5,804 bases of DNA from Colwellia sp. (GCA_003521815.1 DPHE01000097.1:21649-27452), one strand, 5' to 3'. Counted from the stretch's first letter, positions 1-5,296 are shown. The notes: generated by a model not told the origin, from the letters alone. Made by a program: numbers and translations.

Positions 1-68
1 GTTGAATTGGCAGATATCATAAGTTCAGTTGCTTTTGCACTCGATAGCTGCTCAATTAATAGCCTCAT
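1..68 (-). CDS. Possible divergent gene, N-terminal fragment, unrecognised
   Basis: On the minus strand an ATG at 68-66 opens a frame that runs off the left edge, encoding about 22 residues that begin MRLLIEQLSSAKATE. I do not recognise the protein. The codons look more like ordinary protein than the cysteine- and phenylalanine-rich plus-strand reading of the same DNA. Base composition also becomes much more AT-rich just upstream of this ATG (69-247), as expected for a divergent promoter region shared with hbdH. Against it, no good Shine-Dalgarno precedes the ATG, only an A-rich run. Alternatively, a plus-strand gene could end here, since stops occur at 3-5 and 20-22 in the other two plus frames. 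Too little is present to assign a function. Confidence 0.35.
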   Translation of the reverse strand, partial: MRLLIEQLSSAKATELMISANS

Positions 69-178
69 ACTTTTTGTGTATCTTTTTGTTATATGTAATC
101 GTTTTTTATTATATTGTGTTTCACATGGCTTAATTACGTTAAAAGCGCGTACTCAAAAAATAAAATTGCCGTGTTTAG

Positions 179-207
179 TTAACATTAGCAACCTATCGTT
201 ATATTCT
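179..207 (+). promoter_or_regulatory. Candidate sigma70 promoter for hbdH
   Basis: TTAACA (179-184, five of six to TTGACA) and TATTCT (202-207, four of six to TATAAT) are separated by 17 bp, about 40 bp before the hbdH start. The region is so AT-rich that chance -10-like elements are expected; TAAAAT at 210-215 is a competing -10. No copy of the TGYTGC-N3-GCARCA box found at phaP and phaZ lies here, so hbdH may not share their control. Confidence 0.3.
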
Positions 208-247
208 GTTAAAATATAAACAATCAATTAATTAATGGAATGAAAAT

Positions 248-1024
248 ATGACACAGAAAAAAACAGCTTTGGTAACGGGTTCTGTCAGTGGTATAGGTTT
301 AGGAATAGCACAGGATTTAGCCAATCAAGGTTATAAAATCCTGATTAGTGATATTAATTTAACTGTGGCTCAAGAAGTAGCGCAAGGTATTAACCAGTCC
401 GGAGGAGATGCCTTAGCGTTCAAACTGGATGTCACCGTACAAGCTGATATTGATAATGTTATTGCTCATGCCGATGAATTTAATAACCGCATCGATGTAT
501 TAGTAAATAATGCAGGTATTCAATATGTGTCTAAATTAGAAGAATTTCCAGCAGATAAATGGCAATTGATTACCAATGTACTATTAGTTGGGCCTGCAAT
601 GATGACCAAAGCGGTCTTGCCTTTAATGCGAGCTAATAATTTTGGTCGTATTATTAATATTGGTTCATTACATGGTTTAGTTGCGTCACCATACAAAAGT
701 GCCTATGTTGCGGCGAAGCACGGCATTATAGGTTTCTCTAAAGTTATTGCATTAGAAACGGGTGATCAAGATATTACGATCAATACTATTTGTCCTGCTT
801 ATGTAAAAACACCGTTAGTTGAGAAACAAATTGCAGATACCGCTAAAGAGCATGGGATTTCTGAAGAGGAAGTGGTCAATAATATTATGTTGGCGCCAAT
901 GCCGAAAAAAGCGTTTATTGATATAGAAGAAATTTGTGGTTCAGTCAGTTATTTAGCGAGTGATGTCGCTAAAAATATGACAGGACAGACTATGGTATTA
1001 GATGGTGGTTGGGTCGCAAGATAG
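248..1024 (+). CDS. hbdH: (R)-3-hydroxybutyrate dehydrogenase (SDR family)
   Basis: This cytosolic NAD-dependent enzyme oxidises (R)-3-hydroxybutyrate, the product of PHB depolymerisation, to acetoacetate; it is also called bdhA. The 258 residues match the usual family length. Visible SDR features are the Rossmann glycine motif TGSVSGIG (10-17), Asp35 after beta-2 (favouring NAD over NADP), NNAG (87-90), Ser140, Tyr153 and Lys157 (YVAAK), and the C-terminal DGGW (252-255). Residues corresponding, with an offset of two, to the Pseudomonas fragi substrate pocket are present: Gln92, His142, Lys150 and Gln194. Two positions differ: Leu112 replaces the SDR tetrad Asn, and Tyr185 replaces the pocket Trp. 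Both may be normal for a subfamily. The ATG follows a modest GGAA at 237-240. It converges on phaZ across a shared terminator, which fits a role in PHB mobilisation. Confidence 0.93.
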   Translation: MTQKKTALVTGSVSGIGLGIAQDLANQGYKILISDINLTVAQEVAQGINQSGGDALAFKLDVTVQADIDNVIAHADEFNNRIDVLVNNAGIQYVSKLEEFPADKWQLITNVLLVGPAMMTKAVLPLMRANNFGRIINIGSLHGLVASPYKSAYVAAKHGIIGFSKVIALETGDQDITINTICPAYVKTPLVEKQIADTAKEHGISEEEVVNNIMLAPMPKKAFIDIEEICGSVSYLASDVAKNMTGQTMVLDGGWVAR

Positions 1025-1046
1025 TTGCGTTGACTATATCAGGCAC

Positions 1047-1082
1047 AAAAAAGTAGGCATATTTTATCTAGCCTACTTTTTT
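1047..1082. terminator. Bidirectional terminator between hbdH and phaZ
   Basis: AAAAAAGTAGGC (1047-1058) and GCCTACTTTTTT (1071-1082) form a perfect 12-bp inverted repeat around a 12-nt loop. The GC core is GTAGGC/GCCTAC. Flanking A and T runs give a U-tract in either direction. It sits 22 bp after the hbdH stop and 26 bp beyond the phaZ stop, so it can end both convergent transcripts. Confidence 0.88.
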
Positions 1083-1108
1083 ATTAAACTATTTATCTCA
1101 CAAGATAT

Positions 1109-2326
1109 TTAGTTATATTTTTGAATAAATTTTGTGACGCTAGGTGCTATTCTGCCACGAAAAGCAGAACCACTAAAAGTACCATAGTGACCCACACCAT
1201 CAAAAACTTCATGCAACTTATCTTGCTTTGGAATATTAGAACATAAAGATTGCGCTGCTTCGGTTTGCCCTAATGCACAAATATCATCATTTTTCCCTTC
1301 AATGGTATGTAATGGAGTGTTCTTTATTACAGATAAATCAACTAGTTCACCTTTGTAAGTCATTTTACCATTAGCTAAATCTTGATTAAGAAAAACACGG
1401 TCGATGGTTTCTATATAGAAGTCAGCATTAAGATCTAATACGGCCAAGTATTCATCATAAAAATTACGATGACTTGCTCTCTTTTCTTCTTTTCCATGAT
1501 AAACATGGCTAATATAATCATTGTGCTTCTTGATATGGCTTTCTATATTCATAGATATAAAAGAGGTCAATTGAATGAAGCCCGGATATACTTGTCTGCC
1601 GGCGCCAGGATAACGATTAGGCACTGTCATAATGACGTTATTTTCGAACCAGCTTAAATCTTTATCACTGGCATATCTATTGAGGTCGTTAGGATTAATA
1701 CTTGTATCAATAGGGCCCGCCATTAACGTAAGCGATTTAGGTGTGCAAGGATCTTTAGCTTTAGCCATTACAGCGGTTGCTATTAGAGCTTGAACCGTAG
1801 GTTGACAAACAGCCAGTATGTGAGTGTTTTCTCCTATTTCTTGCATAAAATCTATGAGATAGCTTACGTAATCATCAAAACCAAAGGTCCCTTCAGATAA
1901 TGGAACGTTTTTAGCATCTAGCCAATCAGTAATGTAAACATCATGGTCTGCAACTAAACGTTCTATTGTAGCTTTTAACAATGTTGCATGGTGACCAGAA
2001 AGAGGAGCAACCAAAAAAAGTTTGGATTGCTGAACGTCAGTATCTTGTCTGAAGTGGATTAAGTTACAAAAAGGTTTTACTGCAATAACTTCTTCAGTAA
2101 CAGCAACAGATTTCCCATCAATTATTGTACTTGTAATGTCAAAAGGTTGTTTATCGTAAACTTTAGTGTGATGGAAGGCGGTATCAAGACCAGCACTAAT
2201 GCTTTTACCCAGTAAGGTCTTTGCATAAGGGTTGTAGGGGTTATTCATTAATGTTTGACTCAACGCGATAAAACCATTCATCATTTCGGCGGAGCGACTA
2301 TATAGATCGTAACTTTGATACATCAT
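1109..2326 (-). CDS. phaZ: Intracellular PHB depolymerase
   Basis: This enzyme hydrolyses native amorphous intracellular PHB, releasing 3-hydroxybutyrate units that HbdH can oxidise. The 405-residue protein fits the PhaZ1-type intracellular depolymerases, which have an alpha/beta-hydrolase fold and a PHB_depo_C C-terminal region. The family nucleophile is Cys rather than Ser: Cys174 lies in LAVCQPT. Asp347 (in EGKNDDI) and His380 (in DGVGHYGTFSG) complete the triad. Their spacing (206 and 33) closely matches that of the Ralstonia Cys183/Asp355/His388 triad. APLSGHHATLL (107-117) is a conserved early loop. There is no signal peptide, consistent with a cytoplasmic, granule-bound enzyme. The start is the first of two adjacent ATGs, with GAAGGA at 2340-2335 spaced 8 nt away. 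It is divergent from phaC and appears to have both a near and a distal operator-flanked promoter. Confidence 0.93.
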   Translation of the reverse strand: MMYQSYDLYSRSAEMMNGFIALSQTLMNNPYNPYAKTLLGKSISAGLDTAFHHTKVYDKQPFDITSTIIDGKSVAVTEEVIAVKPFCNLIHFRQDTDVQQSKLFLVAPLSGHHATLLKATIERLVADHDVYITDWLDAKNVPLSEGTFGFDDYVSYLIDFMQEIGENTHILAVCQPTVQALIATAVMAKAKDPCTPKSLTLMAGPIDTSINPNDLNRYASDKDLSWFENNVIMTVPNRYPGAGRQVYPGFIQLTSFISMNIESHIKKHNDYISHVYHGKEEKRASHRNFYDEYLAVLDLNADFYIETIDRVFLNQDLANGKMTYKGELVDLSVIKNTPLHTIEGKNDDICALGQTEAAQSLCSNIPKQDKLHEVFDGVGHYGTFSGSAFRGRIAPSVTKFIQKYN

Positions 2327-2375
2327 GTGTTTTATCCTTCAGATAAAGTTTCAACTTGTTTACTCCATTGTATTG

Positions 2376-2381
2376 ATTATA
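2376..2381 (-). promoter_or_regulatory. Candidate proximal phaZ -10 element
   Basis: On the minus strand this is a perfect TATAAT, 50 bp before the phaZ ATG. The -35 positions at 16-18 bp spacing (TATTTG, GTATTT, TGTATT) are poor, so alone it would be a weak or activator-dependent promoter. It offers an alternative to the better-spaced distal promoter at 2562-2534. Confidence 0.35.
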
Positions 2382-2432
2382 GAATATTTTAAAGAGGCAA
2401 ATACACCAATATGACAGGCTGATTAGTTTACG

Positions 2433-2492
2433 TTAGCGTTAATTAAGGTTCCTATTTCATTTTTAGCGTTCATCAAGGTTCCTATTTCTTTT
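2433..2492. repeat. 30-bp tandem direct repeat, two copies
   Basis: Units 2433-2462 and 2463-2492 abut exactly and differ at 3 of 30 positions. They share TTAGCGTT at the start and the core AAGGTTCCTATTTC. On the minus strand each copy carries AGGA, and the first copy met by a phaZ-directed transcript also has an ATG at 2473-2471. This gives a 16-codon open frame (2473-2423, MNAKNEIGTLINANVN) in which the repeat becomes a 10-residue repeat. The repeat lies between the distal phaZ promoter and phaZ. It could be a protein-binding site, a leader-peptide region or a copy of a dispersed genomic repeat; nothing here decides between them. Confidence 0.85.
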
Positions 2493-2503
2493 TACTGGCT
2501 GTA

Positions 2504-2518
2504 TATTGCAGCGCAGCA
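2504..2518. promoter_or_regulatory. Putative PhaR operator downstream of the distal phaZ promoter
   Basis: TATTGC-AGC-GCAGCA matches the perfect phaP-proximal palindrome TGCTGC-N3-GCAGCA at 10 of 12 arm positions, with the right arm identical. It contains TTGC-N3-GCAG, one mismatch from CTGC-N3-GCAG, a motif reported for PhaR of Paracoccus and Rhodobacter (from memory). It lies just past the predicted start of the minus-strand transcript, where a bound repressor would block initiation or escape. Confidence 0.5.
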
Positions 2519-2533
2519 TTTAGACTTAGTACG

Positions 2534-2562
2534 AGTATACCTACCAAAAACATTTTGGTCAA
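2534..2562 (-). promoter_or_regulatory. Distal sigma70 promoter towards phaZ
   Basis: On the minus strand TTGACC (2562-2557) and TATACT (2539-2534), each five of six to consensus, are separated by exactly 17 bp. Transcription would start near 2527 and give a phaZ leader of about 200 nt that crosses the 30-bp tandem repeat. TGC-rich operator-like sites lie on either side, as at phaP. A perfect 7-bp palindrome overlaps the -35 and spacer. This is the best-spaced consensus pair in the intergenic region. Confidence 0.5.
2543..2559. promoter_or_regulatory. Palindrome in the distal phaZ promoter spacer
   Basis: ACCAAAA-ACA-TTTTGGT is a perfect 7-bp inverted repeat around 3 nt. It overlaps the minus-strand -35 and fills most of the spacer, so it could be an operator for a second regulator. 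No T run follows, so it is not a terminator. The regulator is unknown. Confidence 0.4.
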
Positions 2563-2570
2563 TAAGTCCT

Positions 2571-2585
2571 TGCTGCACTGCGTCA
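2571..2585. promoter_or_regulatory. Putative PhaR operator upstream of the distal phaZ promoter
   Basis: TGCTGC-ACT-GCGTCA has one arm identical to the phaP operator arm and the other degenerate (4 of 6). Its centre is 67 bp from the companion site at 2504-2518, and it lies just outside the -35 of the minus-strand promoter. It is the least symmetric of the four sites, and the call depends partly on its position. Confidence 0.4.
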
Positions 2586-2612
2586 AAAATAAATGCATCT
2601 AGAGTATTTACT

Positions 2613-2635
2613 ACATATAGGTACGCACTATATGT
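2613..2635. promoter_or_regulatory. 8-bp dyad on the phaC side
   Basis: ACATATAG (2613-2620) and CTATATGT (2628-2635) are perfect inverted arms 7 bp apart. Arm centres are 15 bp apart, roughly one and a half helical turns. The right arm overlaps a weak -10-like TATATG, and the adjoining TGTTAACA (2633-2640) is itself palindromic. It may be an operator for phaC; no cognate regulator is suggested by the window. Confidence 0.3.
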
Positions 2636-2808
2636 TAACATTCAAGCATGATGCAAGGCTGTTAAAATAGATAATTATCAAATAAGATTTTATGTTATTG
2701 TTATTTTTTGTTATTTTTTGTGGTTTTTTTAATTAATAATAAAGATTTTAATTTTGGGTTACGTTAAGAATAAATTAATTACAACCAGATAGTTTACAAG
2801 GAAATATT

Positions 2809-4590
2809 ATGGAATTAAACCATCAGAAAGAAGTCAGTGATTTTTTAGAGCAATATTCAGATGTATTTAACACCATGGTCAAACAGGTATTAAGTGGTTC
2901 TGATAATGATAGCTTAAATTCAATGATGGATTCAGAAAAGTTAACTGAACTTTTATCTAAAGGGGTTAAAGTTGATACTGCGGAGTTGTTTAGTAAACAA
3001 ATGGCTTTTATGACTCAACAAGCTGAGCTATGGCAAAATGCGACTAAAGCATTACTCGGAGAGAAAGTTAATCCAGATTCGAAAGTTGACCCTGTGGTAT
3101 CTGAAGAACGAAGTGATAGAAGGTTTAAAGACAGTGAATGGTCAGAAAATCCTGTTTTTAACTATTTAAAACAATCTTACCTTTTAAATTCGAACATGAT
3201 GCAAGAAACAGTTAATAGTTTGCATTTCGATGACCCAAAAGCTGAAGAGCAAGTTAAGTTCTATACTCGACAGTATATTAGTTCTGTTTCCCCAACCAAT
3301 AATGCATTAACTAACCCAGAAGTTTGTCGAGATATATTAGAATCTAAAGGCGAGAACCTCATTAAAGGGTTACAAAACTTTATGCAAGACTTAAAACAAA
3401 GTCCTGCTGATGCCCTTAAAATTAGTCAAACTGACGTTGATGCGTTTACTTTAGGGGAAGATTTAGCTTATACCCCAGGTGATGTGATTTATCAAAATGA
3501 CTTAATACAGCTTTTACAGTACAAAGCCACCACTAAAAAGGTCAATGAAGTTCCTCTACTGATTATCCCACCTTTTATTAATAAATATTATGTCTTAGAC
3601 ATGGATGAACAGAAATCGCTGATAAAATGGGCTGTAGGTCAGGGTCATACGGTATTTGTCATTTCATGGGTAAATCCTGACAAGACACTTTCTCATAAAG
3701 GCTTTAATGATTATATGAAAGAAGGTCCAATCGCATCACTTGATGTTATTGAAGAATTAACTAAATCGAGTAAAGTAAATGTTGTTGGTTATTGTATTGG
3801 TGGAACGTTGTTAGCAACAACCCAATCATACTTATTGGCAAAAGGTGATACGAGAATAAACTCATTGACCTTTTTAACAACATTACTAGATTTTGAAGAG
3901 CCGGGTGAAATAGGCGTTTACCTTTCTGAAAAAATGATACCTTTCTTGAAAAAGGATATTAATGAAAAAGGCATATTAGATGGTCGTGTGCTTGGTTTAG
4001 CGTTTAGCATGCTACGTGAAAATAGTCTGTTTTGGTCTTATTTTGTGAATAATTACCTCAAAGGGAAAGACCCTGCGCCGTTTGATATTTTATACTGGAA
4101 CAGTGATTCATCAAACTTACCAGCAGAAACCTTTGATTTTTATATGACAAATACCTATCAAGAGAATAATTTGATAAAAGATGGCGCTGTTGAAGTTGAG
4201 GGCGTTCCTATTGAGCTAAGTAAAATTGAAACACCCAGTTATTTCTTAGCAACAATTGCAGATCATATTGTTTTATGGCAGGCATCGTACAAAGGAGCTA
4301 AGGCGCTTTCTGGACCAACCCGTTTTGTTTTAGCTGGCTCAGGCCATTTAGCCGGTGTGATTAATTCCGTAGATCACGGTAAATACCCACATTGGATTAA
4401 TGACGAACTATCTGACTCAGCGGAACATTGGTTCGAAGGTTCCACCAAAAAAGAAGGTTCTTGGTGGACAGATTGGGAAGAGTGGGTTGTTCCTCAGTCA
4501 GGTAAAAAAGTAGCAGCACGTAAACAGGGTTCTAAAAAATATGCAATTATTGAAGCGGCCCCTGGCAGTTATGTTAGAAAACGTATTTAG
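2809..4590 (+). CDS. phaC: Class I polyhydroxyalkanoate synthase
   Basis: PhaC polymerises (R)-3-hydroxybutyryl-CoA and related short-chain thioesters into PHA at the granule surface, releasing CoA. The 593-residue length is typical of class I synthases that work without a PhaE or PhaR subunit. A variable, mainly helical N-terminal region (about 1-100) precedes the PhaC_N domain and an alpha/beta-hydrolase core. The modified lipase box GYCIGG (327-332) carries the nucleophile Cys329. Asp485 (in ADHIVLW) and His513 (in GSGHLAG) complete the triad, with the Asp-His interval of 28 seen in the Ralstonia enzyme. Other family landmarks are SPTNNALTNPE (161-171), ISWVNPD (285-291), YWNSDSSNLP (429-438), and a C-terminal GSWWTDW (550-556) with KKYAIIEAAPGSYV (576-589). 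The ATG follows AAGGAAA (2798-2804). A terminator follows, so phaR is probably expressed separately. Confidence 0.97.
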   Translation: MELNHQKEVSDFLEQYSDVFNTMVKQVLSGSDNDSLNSMMDSEKLTELLSKGVKVDTAELFSKQMAFMTQQAELWQNATKALLGEKVNPDSKVDPVVSEERSDRRFKDSEWSENPVFNYLKQSYLLNSNMMQETVNSLHFDDPKAEEQVKFYTRQYISSVSPTNNALTNPEVCRDILESKGENLIKGLQNFMQDLKQSPADALKISQTDVDAFTLGEDLAYTPGDVIYQNDLIQLLQYKATTKKVNEVPLLIIPPFINKYYVLDMDEQKSLIKWAVGQGHTVFVISWVNPDKTLSHKGFNDYMKEGPIASLDVIEELTKSSKVNVVGYCIGGTLLATTQSYLLAKGDTRINSLTFLTTLLDFEEPGEIGVYLSEKMIPFLKKDINEKGILDGRVLGLAFSMLRENSLFWSYFVNNYLKGKDPAPFDILYWNSDSSNLPAETFDFYMTNTYQENNLIKDGAVEVEGVPIELSKIETPSYFLATIADHIVLWQASYKGAKALSGPTRFVLAGSGHLAGVINSVDHGKYPHWINDELSDSAEHWFEGSTKKEGSWWTDWEEWVVPQSGKKVAARKQGSKKYAIIEAAPGSYVRKRI

Positions 4591-4599
4591 TCTTCGTAG

Positions 4600-4640
4600 C
4601 AGTTAATTACCCTATTTTTTGGTGATTACCCTGTTAACTG
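4600..4640 (+). repeat. Inverted and direct repeats after phaC
   Basis: CAGTTAA (4600-4606) and TTAACTG (4634-4640) are perfect inverted arms. Inside them ATTACCCT occurs twice (4606-4613 and 4625-4632), 19 bp apart. The transcript could form a long-loop hairpin between the phaC stop and the terminator. It may stabilise the mRNA 3' end or mark a small duplication; no T-tract follows directly. Confidence 0.45.
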
Positions 4641-4652
4641 GATAGTTAAAAT

Positions 4653-4680
4653 AAAAGGCGACTAAAAGGTCGCTTTTTTT
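4653..4680 (+). terminator. phaC intrinsic terminator
   Basis: GCGAC (4658-4662) pairs with GTCGC (4669-4673) around a 6-nt loop and can be extended by a G-U pair. Seven Ts follow at 4674-4680, and A's on the 5' side could pair with them. It lies 63 bp past the phaC stop, suggesting phaC is transcribed alone or with partial readthrough into phaR. Confidence 0.8.
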
Positions 4681-4694
4681 ATGGGTAGTATGTC

Positions 4695-4703
4695 TGTTAT
4701 ACT
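4695..4703 (+). promoter_or_regulatory. Candidate extended -10 promoter for phaR
   Basis: TGT-TATACT is an extended -10 (TG one base before a five-of-six hexamer) shortly after the phaC terminator. The -35 position is only a T run, which an extended -10 can tolerate. Start would be near 4710, about 70 nt before the phaR start codon. No TGC-N3-GCA palindrome is seen here, so direct autorepression is not evident. Confidence 0.4.
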
Positions 4704-4778
4704 GATTAATAAGGCTACTTCTTCTAAATTGTTAGTACCCAAGCGCAAGTAAATATTCATTACCAACAGAGGTTGCCG

Positions 4779-5210
4779 TTGATTACAATTAAAAGATATC
4801 CTAATCGCCGTCTTTATGATACAACAAAAAGTCATTATGTAAACTTGGATTATATTCGAGAATTAGTTATTACTAATCAAGAGTTTAAAATAGTTGATTC
4901 AAAAACAGATGAAGATAAAACGCGTAGTATTTTGATTCAAATTATAAGTGAAGAAGAAACCAGTGAGCGACAATCGTTATTAACGAATACCTTGTTGAAG
5001 CGATTAATTTGTTTTTATGGCAATGATAATCAAGACTATTTACAGCAATTTCTTGAGCAAAGCCTTTCCGCTTTCATTGAACACCAAGACGATATTTTAA
5101 AATTAAGCAGTGGTATTAATAAAAATTCTCCATTCGGTTTGTTTAGCAGTGTTGTTGAACAAAACATGAATATGTGGAATAAATTCAAGGTCCCTAAGGA
5201 TAAAAAATAA
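4779..5210 (+). CDS. phaR: PHA synthesis repressor PhaR
   Basis: PhaR is a DNA-binding repressor that also binds PHA. In characterised systems it represses phasin and other pha genes until nascent granules titrate it away. The N-terminal PHB_acc_N domain is clear: ITIKRYPNRRLYDTT (2-16), then the Y-V-N-L region to about residue 62, including TRSILIQII (48-56). A PHB_acc-type segment follows (about 66-108), with LKRLICFYG (73-81) and a helical QQFLEQSLSAFIEHQ (89-103). The length is 143 residues with this start. I chose TTG at 4779 over the in-frame TTG at 4773: the only Shine-Dalgarno, AGAGG at 4768-4772, abuts 4773 but is 6 nt from 4779. No in-frame ATG lies nearby. The next gene, phaP, carries operator-like palindromes and is the obvious target. 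Confidence 0.92.
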   Translation: MITIKRYPNRRLYDTTKSHYVNLDYIRELVITNQEFKIVDSKTDEDKTRSILIQIISEEETSERQSLLTNTLLKRLICFYGNDNQDYLQQFLEQSLSAFIEHQDDILKLSSGINKNSPFGLFSSVVEQNMNMWNKFKVPKDKK

Positions 5211-5215
5211 ACTTT

Positions 5216-5230
5216 TGTTGCACCGCAACA
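5216..5230. promoter_or_regulatory. Putative upstream PhaR operator of phaP
   Basis: TGTTGC-ACC-GCAACA is a perfect palindrome with 3-nt spacing, and its symmetry extends through flanking Ts and As to 5213-5233. It differs from the downstream box at one position in each arm. It lies 9 bp before the phaP -35, starting just after the phaR stop. It could also form an RNA hairpin, but AATAATGG rather than a U-tract follows, so it is a poor terminator. Confidence 0.6.
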
Positions 5231-5239
5231 AAATAATGG

Positions 5240-5268
5240 TTGACTCCACACTGAAAAATTGATTAAAT
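5240..5268 (+). promoter_or_regulatory. phaP sigma70 promoter
   Basis: TTGACT (5240-5245, five of six) and TTAAAT (5263-5268, four of six) have 17-bp spacing, placing the start near 5275, about 40 nt before the phaP ATG. Operator-like palindromes lie immediately on both sides, a strong sign that this is the regulated phasin promoter. Confidence 0.6.
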
Positions 5269-5281
5269 TCTCACCAAGCAA

Positions 5282-5296
5282 TGCTGCTAAGCAGCA
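5282..5296. promoter_or_regulatory. Putative downstream PhaR operator of phaP
   Basis: TGCTGC-TAA-GCAGCA is a perfect 6-3-6 palindrome containing CTGC-N3-GCAG, the TGC-rich motif reported for PhaR binding in Paracoccus and Rhodobacter (from memory). It covers roughly +7 to +21 of the predicted transcript and lies just before the AGGAG ribosome site at 5304-5308. With phaR directly upstream, PhaR is the likely ligand. Confidence 0.7.

Larger units (their letters stand above)
2327..2808. other. phaZ-phaC divergent intergenic region
   Basis: These 482 bp hold no convincing protein gene but much structure. From the phaZ side it contains a near -10 for phaZ (2376-2381), a 30-bp tandem repeat (2433-2492), a distal minus-strand promoter bracketed by two TGC-rich operator-like sites (2504-2585) with a small palindrome in its spacer (2543-2559), an 8-bp dyad (2613-2635), and a T-rich stretch with two exact 10-bp repeats of TTATTTTTTG (2701-2720). 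An AAGGAAA Shine-Dalgarno (2798-2804) precedes phaC. No strong phaC promoter is obvious. A weak pair, TTTACT (2607-2612) and TATATG (2629-2634) at 16-bp spacing, overlaps the 8-bp dyad. Confidence 0.8.

Noticed and set aside
10..51. TGC-rich elements near the left edge (GCAGATATC paired with GATAGCTGC, and TGC-TTTT-GCA) as PhaR sites for hbdH
   Set aside because: The inner palindrome has 4-nt spacing and short arms, the outer arms are 24 nt apart, and the stretch overlaps the possible divergent coding region. It lacks the promoter-flanking layout of the other four sites.
7..219. Plus-strand open frame of about 70 codons from a TTG
   Set aside because: It has no ribosome site, an odd Cys-, Phe- and Leu-rich composition, and covers AT-rich upstream DNA. 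The first part reads better on the minus strand.
1469..1657. Plus-strand open frame inside phaZ
   Set aside because: It is antisense to a clearly identified, conserved coding region and lacks any recognisable features of its own.
2433..2492. CRISPR-like repeats
   Set aside because: There are only two 30-bp units, directly adjoining with no spacers, and no cas genes in the window.
2495..2510. Sigma54-like CTGGC...TTGCA
   Set aside because: The interval between GG and GC is one base shorter than the strict -24/-12 spacing, and the ACG part of the -24 block is missing.
5213..5233. Hairpin after phaR as an intrinsic terminator
   Set aside because: The stem is AT-rich at its base and is followed by AATAATGG rather than a T run. 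Its match to the phaP operator favours a DNA-binding site.
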